A program made the translations under genes and the position numbers. From Methylococcaceae bacterium NSP1-2 (GTDB lineage Bacteria > Pseudomonadota > Gammaproteobacteria > Methylococcales > Methylomonadaceae), in the NCBI GenBank assembly GCA_002256685.1, contig NQJH01000005.1, positions 6,844-23,016 on the forward strand: 16,173 nt of DNA, given 5' to 3'. Position 1 is the first letter of the stretch. Each line of letters opens with the position of its first letter. The notes under the pieces were generated by a model, which worked only from the letters and a program-made list of their open reading frames with translations, was not told the DNA's origin and did no database searches. Below are positions 1 to 6,811 of this stretch, one piece after another.

Positions 1-1422
1 GCGCAATTATCAAGCACTTGGGCAAGCATTGCCTTTGGCTTAGCGGTGTTAGGCTTTGGTATGAAAGCGGGCATAGTGCCGATTCATGTTTGGTTGCCTG
101 AAGCCCATCCTGTCGCCCCTTCACATATTTCCGCGCTGATGAGCGGCGTGATGTTGAAAGTGGCGTTATACGGTTTGATCCGCTTCTGCTTTGATTTGAT
201 TGATAAAGTCCAGTGGGAATGGGGCGTGGTGTTATTGATTATTGGCACGGTGTCCGCATTGGGCGGTATTTTATACGCGATGATGCAGCCGAATTTAAAA
301 CGCTTGTTGGCTTATAGCTCAGTTGAAAATATTGGCATTATTTTTATGGTGCTAGGCTTGGCTATGATTTTCCTCGACAACGGGCATCCAGACTTAGCCG
401 CGCTAGGCTTTTTAGCGGCATTATTTCATGCCTTCAACCACGCGCTGTTCAAGAATTTATTGTTTTTGGGCGCGGGAATGATTCAGCAGCAAACCCATGA
501 ATTGAATATCGATATGTTGGGCGGTTTAATTAAAAAAATGCCCCAAACCAGCATGGTATTTTTAGTTGGCTGTATGAGTATTTCCTCGTTGCCGTTATTT
601 AATGGCTTTGTCTCTGAATGGTTGGCATTTCAAACCGCCTTGCAAGTCGATGTGTTAGATAACGGCGTATTGCGCAGTTTAATTCCGGTATCTGCCGCCG
701 CGTTGGCATTAACCGCCGCGCTAGCCGCCGCCTGTTTTGTCAAAGTATTTGGCTTAACGTTTCTCGGTGTGCCGCGTTCACGCCATAGTGAAAAAGCACA
801 TGAAGTCAAAGATAAAGGCATGTTAGCGGCTACCACCTTATTAGCGAGCTTATGCTTTTTAGTCGGTATTTTTCCCAGTGTGATTATCAGCTTAATCAAT
901 CGCGTATCGAGTCAGTTATTAGCCCACACCTTACCCAATGAATCAGTATTAAGTTGGTTATGGATTGCACCTGTTTCACATGAACAAGCGTCGTATTCTC
1001 CCCCATTAGTGTTAAGCGGCGCGTTAATAGCAGGTTGTGTGTGCTACTGGTATTTGCGCCGCGATCCTGCTAAAGCCATACGCATTGCCCCGACATGGGA
1101 TTGTGGTTTTGGCGGTTTAACGCCGCGTATGCAGTACACCTCCAGTGCGTTCACTATGCCGATTCGGCGCATTTTTGCCAAAGCATGGATTATCGATGAA
1201 CAAGTCAATAAAGACATGCAGGGCGCGATGAATCAAGACGTGGCGGCGGTGCATTATGCGTTACATATTCAAGACCATAGCTGGCCGTGGCTCTATCAGC
1301 CGCTGGAACGTGAGGTAAACAATCTAGCCAAGCAAGTGGGTCGTATTCAAACGGGCAATATTCGTACTTATTTGGGCTATTCATTTGTCACTTTATTACT
1401 GTTGTTGTGGGTGATTAGCTGA
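1..1422 (+). CDS. hyfB: Hydrogenase-4 subunit B-like (HyfB/EhrA) proton-translocating membrane subunit, 5'-truncated
   Basis: The frame is open from the first base, so the gene begins upstream; 473 codons are visible of the roughly 650-670 usual for HyfB. The protein belongs to the Mrp-antiporter/NuoL-M-N family, the ion-pumping arm of complex I-like and group 4 hydrogenase complexes. Visible signature: GFGMKAGIVPIHVWLPEAHP (visible residues 18-37) with the conserved membrane lysine K22 and the Pro/His-rich turn, followed by many hydrophobic helices. The C-terminal part has the TWDCGFGG...PRMQY block typical of HyfB rather than of NuoL, then a final membrane anchor. It is the first visible gene of a six-gene operon. 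The stop TGA overlaps the ATG of a 36-codon frame (TGATG at 1420-1424). The family is clear; the ion moved (H+ or Na+) cannot be read from the sequence. Confidence 0.93.
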   Translation, partial: AQLSSTWASIAFGLAVLGFGMKAGIVPIHVWLPEAHPVAPSHISALMSGVMLKVALYGLIRFCFDLIDKVQWEWGVVLLIIGTVSALGGILYAMMQPNLKRLLAYSSVENIGIIFMVLGLAMIFLDNGHPDLAALGFLAALFHAFNHALFKNLLFLGAGMIQQQTHELNIDMLGGLIKKMPQTSMVFLVGCMSISSLPLFNGFVSEWLAFQTALQVDVLDNGVLRSLIPVSAAALALTAALAAACFVKVFGLTFLGVPRSRHSEKAHEVKDKGMLAATTLLASLCFLVGIFPSVIISLINRVSSQLLAHTLPNESVLSWLWIAPVSHEQASYSPPLVLSGALIAGCVCYWYLRRDPAKAIRIAPTWDCGFGGLTPRMQYTSSAFTMPIRRIFAKAWIIDEQVNKDMQGAMNQDVAAVHYALHIQDHSWPWLYQPLEREVNNLAKQVGRIQTGNIRTYLGYSFVTLLLLLWVIS

Positions 1423-1532
1423 TGAATACGTTACGCATAAGAAGTCGAAGTAAAACAGCTTTAGCTGTGTTACATCCAATAGCTTCAGCTATTGGACTCC
1501 TGTCATGGTTTTTTGGAGCAACAACACGATGA
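1422..1532 (+). CDS. Possible 36-codon bridging ORF between hyfB and hyfC (uncertain)
   Basis: An ATG at 1422 overlaps the hyfB stop (TGATG), and the frame runs without interruption to a TGA at 1530-1532 that overlaps the hyfC start (ATGA at 1529-1532). The 36-residue product would be basic at its N-terminus (MNTLRIRSRSK) with a hydrophobic middle, and about 40% of it is encoded by the two hairpins at 1450-1496. No good Shine-Dalgarno precedes the ATG, so any translation would be by re-initiation after hyfB. It may be a translational coupling leader that keeps ribosomes moving through the repeat into hyfC rather than a functional peptide. A 36-codon open frame can arise by chance, but its fit to both neighbours at single-base precision is notable. 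Confidence 0.3.
   Translation: MNTLRIRSRSKTALAVLHPIASAIGLLSWFFGATTR
1450..1496. repeat. Two tandem hairpins inside the operon (REP-like)
   Basis: The first inverted repeat spans 1450-1473, with 11-base arms GTAAAACAGCT and AGCTGTGTTAC, one mismatch and a two-base centre. The second spans 1475-1496, with perfect 10-base arms TCCAATAGCT and AGCTATTGGA around TC. They are one base apart, share the AGCT core and sit between hyfB and hyfC. No T-run follows, so they do not look like a terminator. Transcript stabilisation, RNase processing or a dispersed palindromic repeat are all possible. Whether the element recurs in the genome cannot be seen here. Confidence 0.6.
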
Positions 1533-2473
1533 ACTGGTTAATTGCCATCTTACAAACCACGTTATTTGTCGCTTTAGCCCCGTTATTAGCCGGTTGGTTA
1601 AAACGCTGTAAATGTTATTTACAAAACCGTAAAGCCCCATCCGTATTACAACCCTATCGGGATTTACTTAAATTAACCAACAAACAACCTGTGGTATCAG
1701 AACAGGCTTCGTGGTTATTCATTAAAGCACCGTACATTATTTTTTCGGCAACCATACTGGCCGCCTCCGTTGTTCCGTTGATCGCTGTTGATCTCCCCAC
1801 CTCCGCTAGCGCAGATGTCATTGTGATGGTGGGTTTTTTTGCTTTTGCACGATTCTTCCTCGCCTTGGCAGGATTGGATGTAGGCACAGCGTTTGGTGGT
1901 ATGGGTTCATCGAGAGAAATGACTATTTCCTCGTTAGCTGAACCTGCCATGTTAATGGCGGTTTTTACCATCACCATGACCGCCTCAACGACTAATCTAT
2001 CATGGGCAATCAGTCATGTGTTAGAGCAAGGTTTGGTGTTGCGCCCTTCGTTTGTGTTTGCCTTATTCGCGTTAATCTTGGTGGCTGTGGCAGAAACTGG
2101 GCGTATTCCTGTTGATAATCCGACCACGCATTTAGAGCTAACCATGATTCATGAAGCCATGATTCTGGAATACAGCGGTCGGCATTTAGCGTTAATCGAA
2201 TGGGCAAGCCAACTTAAATTGATGTTATACGGCGTGTTAATTGCCAATATCTTTTTACCGTGGGGCATTGCGCAAAGTTTTACGCCACAAGCGTTGGGTT
2301 ATGGCTTGTTAGCCATTATCGGCAAACTGGCAGTGTTAGCCATCATTCTGGCAATCGCAGAAACGCTGGTGGCAAAAATGCGCTTGTTTCGTGTCCAAGA
2401 ATACCTCGGCTTTGCGTATTTATTAGGCTTACTGGGTATGTTGAGTCACATCATTTTGGAGGCTTCACGATGA
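1529..2473 (+). CDS. hyfC: Hydrogenase-4 subunit C-like (HyfC/EhrB), complex I NuoH-type membrane subunit
   Basis: A 314-residue integral membrane protein of the respiratory-chain complex I subunit 1 (NuoH) family. In the complex this subunit links the redox module to the antiporter-like subunits. About eight hydrophobic segments are visible. The conserved cytoplasmic loops are present: the acidic, glycine-rich GMGSSRE at residues 124-130, and ETGRIPVDNP at 189-198 followed by HEAMILEYSGRH, equivalent to the NuoH quinone-chamber loop. I place the start at the ATG at 1529, because GGAG at 1515-1518 lies 10 bases upstream and the resulting MNWLIAILQT N-terminus fits the family. The ATG at 1505 would add eight residues with no ribosome-binding site. 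The stop overlaps the hyfE start (ATGA). Confidence 0.92.
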   Translation: MNWLIAILQTTLFVALAPLLAGWLKRCKCYLQNRKAPSVLQPYRDLLKLTNKQPVVSEQASWLFIKAPYIIFSATILAASVVPLIAVDLPTSASADVIVMVGFFAFARFFLALAGLDVGTAFGGMGSSREMTISSLAEPAMLMAVFTITMTASTTNLSWAISHVLEQGLVLRPSFVFALFALILVAVAETGRIPVDNPTTHLELTMIHEAMILEYSGRHLALIEWASQLKLMLYGVLIANIFLPWGIAQSFTPQALGYGLLAIIGKLAVLAIILAIAETLVAKMRLFRVQEYLGFAYLLGLLGMLSHIILEASR

Positions 2474-3147
2474 ACATTGAATCCCAAGATTTGTACACGC
2501 AGATTATTTTATCGATGGCAGCATTAGTGGGACTCACCTCCTTTTTGATGTTAGGGCAAGGTCGTTTGTTGCGCTTGATTTTCGTGTTTGCCATACAAGG
2601 TTTGTTATTAACGCTAACCACTGCCGTAGCCGCTTATAGCTTAGGTAATCACCATTTATACATTTCAGCCGTATTAACGCTGGCACTGAAAGTCATTTTT
2701 ATTCCGTGGATGCTACGCCGCGAAGTATTAAAAACGAATATGCACCGTGATGTGGAAACCTTAGCCAATCAAACCGCTGTTATGTTAGGTGGTGCGAGTT
2801 TGATGGTGTTTAGTTACTACGTTTTACATCCTATTGTCCAAACCACCTCACCCGTGATGCTAAACGCACTGGCGGTCAGTTTATCGGTGATGTTATTAGG
2901 CATGTTATTAATGATTTCACACAAACAAGCTATCGCCCATGTGGTGGGTTTTATGTCCATTGAAAACGGCTTGTTTTTTGCCGCGATTGTGGCGACGAAA
3001 GGAATGCCAATGGTAGTGGAATTGGGTATTGCTTTTGACGTATTAGTCGCCGCTGTGTTGTTCGGTATTTTCTTCTTTCATATTCGTAGCAGCATTGATT
3101 CTCTGGATGTCGATTTAATGAATAAATTAAATGAGGTGGATAAATGA
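2470..3147 (+). CDS. hyfE: Hydrogenase-4 component E-like (HyfE/EhrC), NuoK-related membrane subunit
   Basis: A 225-residue membrane protein, close to the roughly 216 residues of E. coli HyfE. The C-terminal half carries the NuoK-like part: GFMSIENGLFFA with a membrane-embedded glutamate, then a helix rich in V, L and F ending in FFFHIRS. The N-terminal half adds hydrophobic helices. The start at 2470 is set by a strong GGAGG at 2458-2462, seven bases upstream, and by the ATGA overlap with hyfC; the frame extends further upstream only within hyfC coding sequence. By family knowledge it forms part of the proton-channel region near the HyfC-type subunit. Its own stop overlaps the hyfF start (ATGA at 3144-3147), so these genes are translationally coupled. 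Confidence 0.92.
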   Translation: MNIESQDLYTQIILSMAALVGLTSFLMLGQGRLLRLIFVFAIQGLLLTLTTAVAAYSLGNHHLYISAVLTLALKVIFIPWMLRREVLKTNMHRDVETLANQTAVMLGGASLMVFSYYVLHPIVQTTSPVMLNALAVSLSVMLLGMLLMISHKQAIAHVVGFMSIENGLFFAAIVATKGMPMVVELGIAFDVLVAAVLFGIFFFHIRSSIDSLDVDLMNKLNEVDK

Positions 3148-4607
3148 TCCCCGCCTATGTGTTACTACTGATTACCTTAGCTGGTATTGTGTTCTTTGGC
3201 TTGTCAGGACACAAAGCCGACATGGGTAAAATTAATGTCTGGTTCAATGGCGTGAGTTTAATCACCACGATTTGGTTAGCCATTAACGTGTTTAATCACG
3301 GGACGATTTTATCGGCTGATAAAGCCTTTTTGGTCGATTCATTTAATGTTTATTTGATTGTCTTGACCGCCTTTATTGGTTTGACCACTTCGATATTTTC
3401 CGCGCCCTACATGGCGCATGAAAAAGAGCTGGGCAAGCTCACTGCTAATCGCTTAAAACTGTATTACTCGATGTATCAAGGCTTCATGTTGGCGATGTAT
3501 TTGGTGTTGACCACCAATAACATGGGCGTGATGTGGGTTGCGATGGAAGGCGCGACATTGGCAACTGTCTTGTTGGTGAGTTTATACCGTACTCCTGAAT
3601 CCATCGAAGCGGCATGGAAGTATTTCATACTCTGTGGTGTCGGTATTGCCCAAGCTCTGTTCGGGACGATTTTATTGTATTACGCAGCGGTGCAGATTGG
3701 TGACGGTGAAAACGCGCTGTTATGGTCAGAACTGTTTCAACACGCCAATCAATTAAATCCCGAAGTATTGGAAATTGCTTTTGTATTTTTGCTGGTCGGT
3801 TATGGCACCAAAATCGGTTTAGTGCCACTGCATAATTGGCTACCCGATGCGCATTCCGAAGGTCCTACGCCAATGTCGGCGGTATTATCGGGCTTATTAT
3901 TGAATGATGCGTTATACGCGGTCGTGCGCAACAAAATGTTGGTGGATGGTGCGACCCATTCCAGCATGGCAGGTTATTTAATGATGGGCTTTGGTTTGTT
4001 GTCATTCTTAGTTGGCGCGTTATTTTTGCATCGACAAAAAGACATTAAACGGCTGTTCAGTTATTCCTCGATAGAACACATGGGCTTGATGACGTTTGCG
4101 TTTGGTGTTGGTGGTCCATTAGCGACCTTTGCCGCCTTGCTACACATGACCGTGCATTCACTCACTAAATCGGCGATTTTTGTCACGGTGGGTCATGCCG
4201 CGCAAGTCGCAGGTACGCAACGCATGGACAAAATACGCGGGCTGATTAAAACCCAACCTAAAATTGGTTGGGGTTTATTAATTGGCACAATTTCTATTGC
4301 TGGCTTTCCCCCCTTCGGCGTATTTACCAGTGAATTTTTAGTATTGCTGGCAACCATGCACAGCTATCCGTGGTTGACCTTACCCTTATTGCTCGGTATC
4401 GGCATTGCGTTTGCGGGGCTGTTTCGCCACATACAGCCGATGGTTTATGGTGAGCGACCTGAAGGTCAGAATCCTGTTAAAGCTAATCTGTGGCCGGTGA
4501 TGATTCATCTCGGTTTGGTGTTGTGGTTAGGTTTAGCAATACCTGGGTTTTTGGCGCATTGGTTTTCACAAGCAACTGTTTTAATTGCTGGGAGTAGCCC
4601 ATTATGA
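3144..4607 (+). CDS. hyfF: Hydrogenase-4 subunit F-like (HyfF/EhrD) antiporter-type membrane subunit
   Basis: A 487-residue Mrp/NuoL-M-N family membrane protein, the second antiporter-like subunit of the complex; E. coli HyfF is about 526. Key features: a membrane glutamate in WVAMEGATLATVL (E135); YGTKIGLVPLHNWLPDAHSE (residues 220-239) with lysine K223; then GPTPMSAVLSGLLLN; and a later helix block with HRQKDIKRLFSYSSIEHMGL. These are the Glu/Lys pair and helix-breaking segment used in proton translocation by this family. The ribosome-binding site GAGGTGGA (3133-3140) lies just before the ATG, which overlaps the hyfE stop. HyfD is the alternative name for a paralogue of this type, but the place after HyfE and before the large subunit argues for HyfF. 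Confidence 0.92.
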   Translation: MIPAYVLLLITLAGIVFFGLSGHKADMGKINVWFNGVSLITTIWLAINVFNHGTILSADKAFLVDSFNVYLIVLTAFIGLTTSIFSAPYMAHEKELGKLTANRLKLYYSMYQGFMLAMYLVLTTNNMGVMWVAMEGATLATVLLVSLYRTPESIEAAWKYFILCGVGIAQALFGTILLYYAAVQIGDGENALLWSELFQHANQLNPEVLEIAFVFLLVGYGTKIGLVPLHNWLPDAHSEGPTPMSAVLSGLLLNDALYAVVRNKMLVDGATHSSMAGYLMMGFGLLSFLVGALFLHRQKDIKRLFSYSSIEHMGLMTFAFGVGGPLATFAALLHMTVHSLTKSAIFVTVGHAAQVAGTQRMDKIRGLIKTQPKIGWGLLIGTISIAGFPPFGVFTSEFLVLLATMHSYPWLTLPLLLGIGIAFAGLFRHIQPMVYGERPEGQNPVKANLWPVMIHLGLVLWLGLAIPGFLAHWFSQATVLIAGSSPL

Positions 4608-6214
4608 ATTGGACGACAATCTTTTTAACCCAACACGTCGGCTGGATTGATCCTGAGATGCCTGACAAACCTATCGGTGATTATATCGGTGGTGTTGCGC
4701 ATCACTCGCCGTTAAATAACGTAGCCGTCTGGCAAATTGAAGATAAACATTGGCAACAATTCGCCATCACAGCGGTTGCAGAAAATTTGCGCTGGGTTGC
4801 CGGCTGGGCAGAACAAGCGAATGAACAATTTATCGTCAATGCTAGTTTTGAAAAAAACGGCGTTTATATGGTGTTGCGTACAGCGATTAATGCCAGTAAA
4901 CCTGAACTGCCCTCACAAGCTACCGTTTATCCTGCGGCAAATCGCAGTGAACGCCATACCCAAGATATGTTCGGCATTCACTTTATCGGACACCCTGATA
5001 ATCGCCGTTGGACACGTCATCAAGCGTGGGATAAACACCAATATCCGTTACGCAAGGATTTTCCTGTACAAGGCGAACCCGCTGAAATTACCCCACCTGA
5101 TATGCACTATGACTTTGTGAAAGGTTATGGTGCGGGGGTTTATGAAATTCCTGTTGGTCCTGTTCATGCGGGCATTATTGAACCGGGGCATTTTCGCTTT
5201 CAAGCGGTAGGAGAGTTAATTTTGAATCTCGAAGAACGCTTAGGGTATGTGCATAAAGGCATCGAAAAAATTGCCGAAGGTAGAACGCCAGAATCGTTAG
5301 CTCGTTTAGCGGGACGCATTTCAGGTGATACCACTGTCGGTCATTGTTGGGCGGCGTGCATGGCAATGGAACAAGCTGCGGGCGTTGAAATACCTAGCCG
5401 CGCCGCATTTATACGCGGCATACTCGCAGAGCGGGAACGTATCGCTAATCATCTCGGCGACATGGGCGCGATTTGTAACGATGTGGCGTTTACGTTTGCA
5501 CAAATGCAGTTCACCCGCTTGCGTGAGTTATGGCTGCGTACCCATGCCAGTGTGTTTGGGCATCGGTTATTAATGGATGTCATTATTCCCACAGGTGTCA
5601 GTCGTGATGTATCAGAACAGTCTTGTGAGTTACTGAAAAAAGACAGTGTGATGCTTAGAAAAGAACTCGCGGACATCATGACTGCGATAGATTTAAATTC
5701 TTCTTTAGAAGACAGACTCTATACAGCAGGTTATCTGTCACCTGACATAGCGGCAGCGTTTGGTACAGTCGGTTATGTGGGTCGCGCCAGTGGGCAAAAC
5801 TTTGATGTGCGCCGTGATGCGACTTACCCGCCTTATGACCAAGTCACCTTTAAAGTCGCATTAGAAGATCAAGGTGATATTGCGTCACGGTTTTGGGTTA
5901 GACATAAAGAAATCAATGCTTCATTAAAACTCATTGAACAATTTATTCAGCTATTGCCCGAAGGTGAAATCAGTACACCGTGGACGACACCGACTATAGA
6001 CAGCGAAGGGCTAGGTATTGTCGATGGTTTTCGCGGTGAGATTATCAGTTATGTGCGTTTTGATACCGACAATAAAATCGCCCGTTTTTATCCGCGTGAT
6101 CCCAGTATTGTCAACTGGCCTGTATTGGAAAAACTGGTACTTAATAACATCGTGCCTGATTTTCCTGTCTGTAACAAATCCCTAAATGGCTCGTATTCGG
6201 GCAATGATTTATAG
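4604..6214 (+). CDS. hyfG: Fused NuoC/NuoD-type large subunit (HyfG/EhrL-like) lacking all [NiFe] ligands
   Basis: A 536-residue peripheral catalytic-type subunit. Residues about 20-155 are a NuoC (30 kDa) domain with the signature SERHTQDMFGIHFIGHPDNR (115-134). Residues about 175-536 are the NuoD/hydrogenase large-subunit domain with IPVGPVHAGIIEPGHFRF (182-199). In [NiFe] hydrogenases two CxxC motifs bind the metal. Here the N-terminal one (RxCGxC) reads R238-I-S240-G-D-T243, and the C-terminal one (DPCxxC) aligns with N528-G-S530-Y-S-G533, so all four cysteines are replaced. The chain ends three residues later with no maturation tail. A hydrogenase active site is therefore not expected, and a quinone- or other redox-linked role as in Ehr complexes is more likely. 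Start: ATGA overlap with hyfF, with GGGAG at 4590-4594. Confidence 0.9.
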   Translation: MNWTTIFLTQHVGWIDPEMPDKPIGDYIGGVAHHSPLNNVAVWQIEDKHWQQFAITAVAENLRWVAGWAEQANEQFIVNASFEKNGVYMVLRTAINASKPELPSQATVYPAANRSERHTQDMFGIHFIGHPDNRRWTRHQAWDKHQYPLRKDFPVQGEPAEITPPDMHYDFVKGYGAGVYEIPVGPVHAGIIEPGHFRFQAVGELILNLEERLGYVHKGIEKIAEGRTPESLARLAGRISGDTTVGHCWAACMAMEQAAGVEIPSRAAFIRGILAERERIANHLGDMGAICNDVAFTFAQMQFTRLRELWLRTHASVFGHRLLMDVIIPTGVSRDVSEQSCELLKKDSVMLRKELADIMTAIDLNSSLEDRLYTAGYLSPDIAAAFGTVGYVGRASGQNFDVRRDATYPPYDQVTFKVALEDQGDIASRFWVRHKEINASLKLIEQFIQLLPEGEISTPWTTPTIDSEGLGIVDGFRGEIISYVRFDTDNKIARFYPRDPSIVNWPVLEKLVLNNIVPDFPVCNKSLNGSYSGNDL

Positions 6215-6223
6215 GAAAGCGGT

Positions 6224-6733
6224 ATGTTGAGCTTATTTAAAAAAACCCTGACCACAGGTATTGTCACCGAAAAATGTAAAGCCCCTAAAGACGATGAACT
6301 GGAAGCCCTAGGCATCACCATTAAACGCCGCATCGATAAAAAGTTTTCAGGCAGTATTGCCATTCGTGCAGTCGATGCCGGCTCGTGTAACGGTTGTGAA
6401 TTAGAAATTCACGCCCTCAATAATCCGTTTTATGACATCGAGCGTTTTGGGATTCATTTCGTGGCCTCGCCGCGTCATGCCGATGTGTTATTAGTCACAG
6501 GTCCCGTGTCACGGCACATGCAAACCGCGTTGTTGCGCACTTATGAAGCCACCCCTAATCCAAAATGGGTCGTTGCTGTCGGTGATTGTGCGGTATGCGG
6601 CGGCGAATTTGGTCAATCTTATGCCTGTTGCGGAGCGGTATCTAATGTGATTCCTGTCGATGTCACTATCAGTGGTTGCCCGCCGACACCGTTAGCGTTA
6701 ATGAAAGGGCTGTTAGGATTACTAGACCGTTAA
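6224..6733 (+). CDS. hyfI: NuoB/hydrogenase small-subunit-like [4Fe-4S] protein (HyfI/EhrS)
   Basis: A 169-residue NuoB/HycG-family protein that should hold one [4Fe-4S] cluster (the N2 equivalent) next to the large subunit. The ligand set is intact: C55 and C58 in SCNGCE, C122 in VGDCAVCGG, and C152 in SGCPPTP. The CxxC form is that of hydrogenase-type small subunits, not the CC pair of complex I NuoB. Extra cysteines are present at C125 and in a C135-C136 pair in the GQSYACCGAV segment. The ATG at 6224 lies nine bases after the hyfG stop, with AGGA at 6213-6216 as ribosome-binding site. It is the last gene of the visible complex operon. No HyfH-like 2x[4Fe-4S] subunit accompanies it, so the outside electron partner is unknown. 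Confidence 0.92.
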   Translation: MLSLFKKTLTTGIVTEKCKAPKDDELEALGITIKRRIDKKFSGSIAIRAVDAGSCNGCELEIHALNNPFYDIERFGIHFVASPRHADVLLVTGPVSRHMQTALLRTYEATPNPKWVVAVGDCAVCGGEFGQSYACCGAVSNVIPVDVTISGCPPTPLALMKGLLGLLDR

Positions 6734-6749
6734 GCTGGGTTACAATAGT

Positions 6750-6778
6750 TTCAATCAACAGAAAAGAGGTGCGATAAT
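6750..6778 (+). promoter_or_regulatory. Weak candidate sigma-70 promoter before the sensor kinase gene
   Basis: TTCAAT (6750-6755) and GATAAT (6773-6778) are separated by 17 bases, in the 78-base gap between hyfI and the kinase gene. The -10 matches five of six consensus bases, the -35 only three. There is no terminator hairpin in the gap, so read-through from the hyf operon is equally possible and this may only be a secondary promoter. Confidence 0.25.
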
Positions 6779-6811
6779 CAAACACTTGCAATTATTACCA
6801 GAGGCTTTGAG

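Noticed and set aside
244..258. Sigma-54-like motif (TGGCACG with a GC at the right distance) inside hyfB
   Set aside because: The -12 part reads CCGC instead of TTGC and the site is deep inside a coding region, far from any gene start.
1505..1528. Upstream ATG as the hyfC start
   Set aside because: It has no ribosome-binding site, whereas GGAG sits at proper distance before the ATG at 1529 and the shorter N-terminus fits the family.
2260..2469. Long N-terminal extension of hyfE reaching back into hyfC
   Set aside because: The extension is out-of-frame hyfC sequence and not membrane-like; GGAGG and the ATGA overlap mark the start at 2470.
4604..6733. Annotation as a functional H2-producing [NiFe] hydrogenase
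   Set aside because: None of the four nickel-binding cysteines is present in the large subunit and no maturation tail exists.
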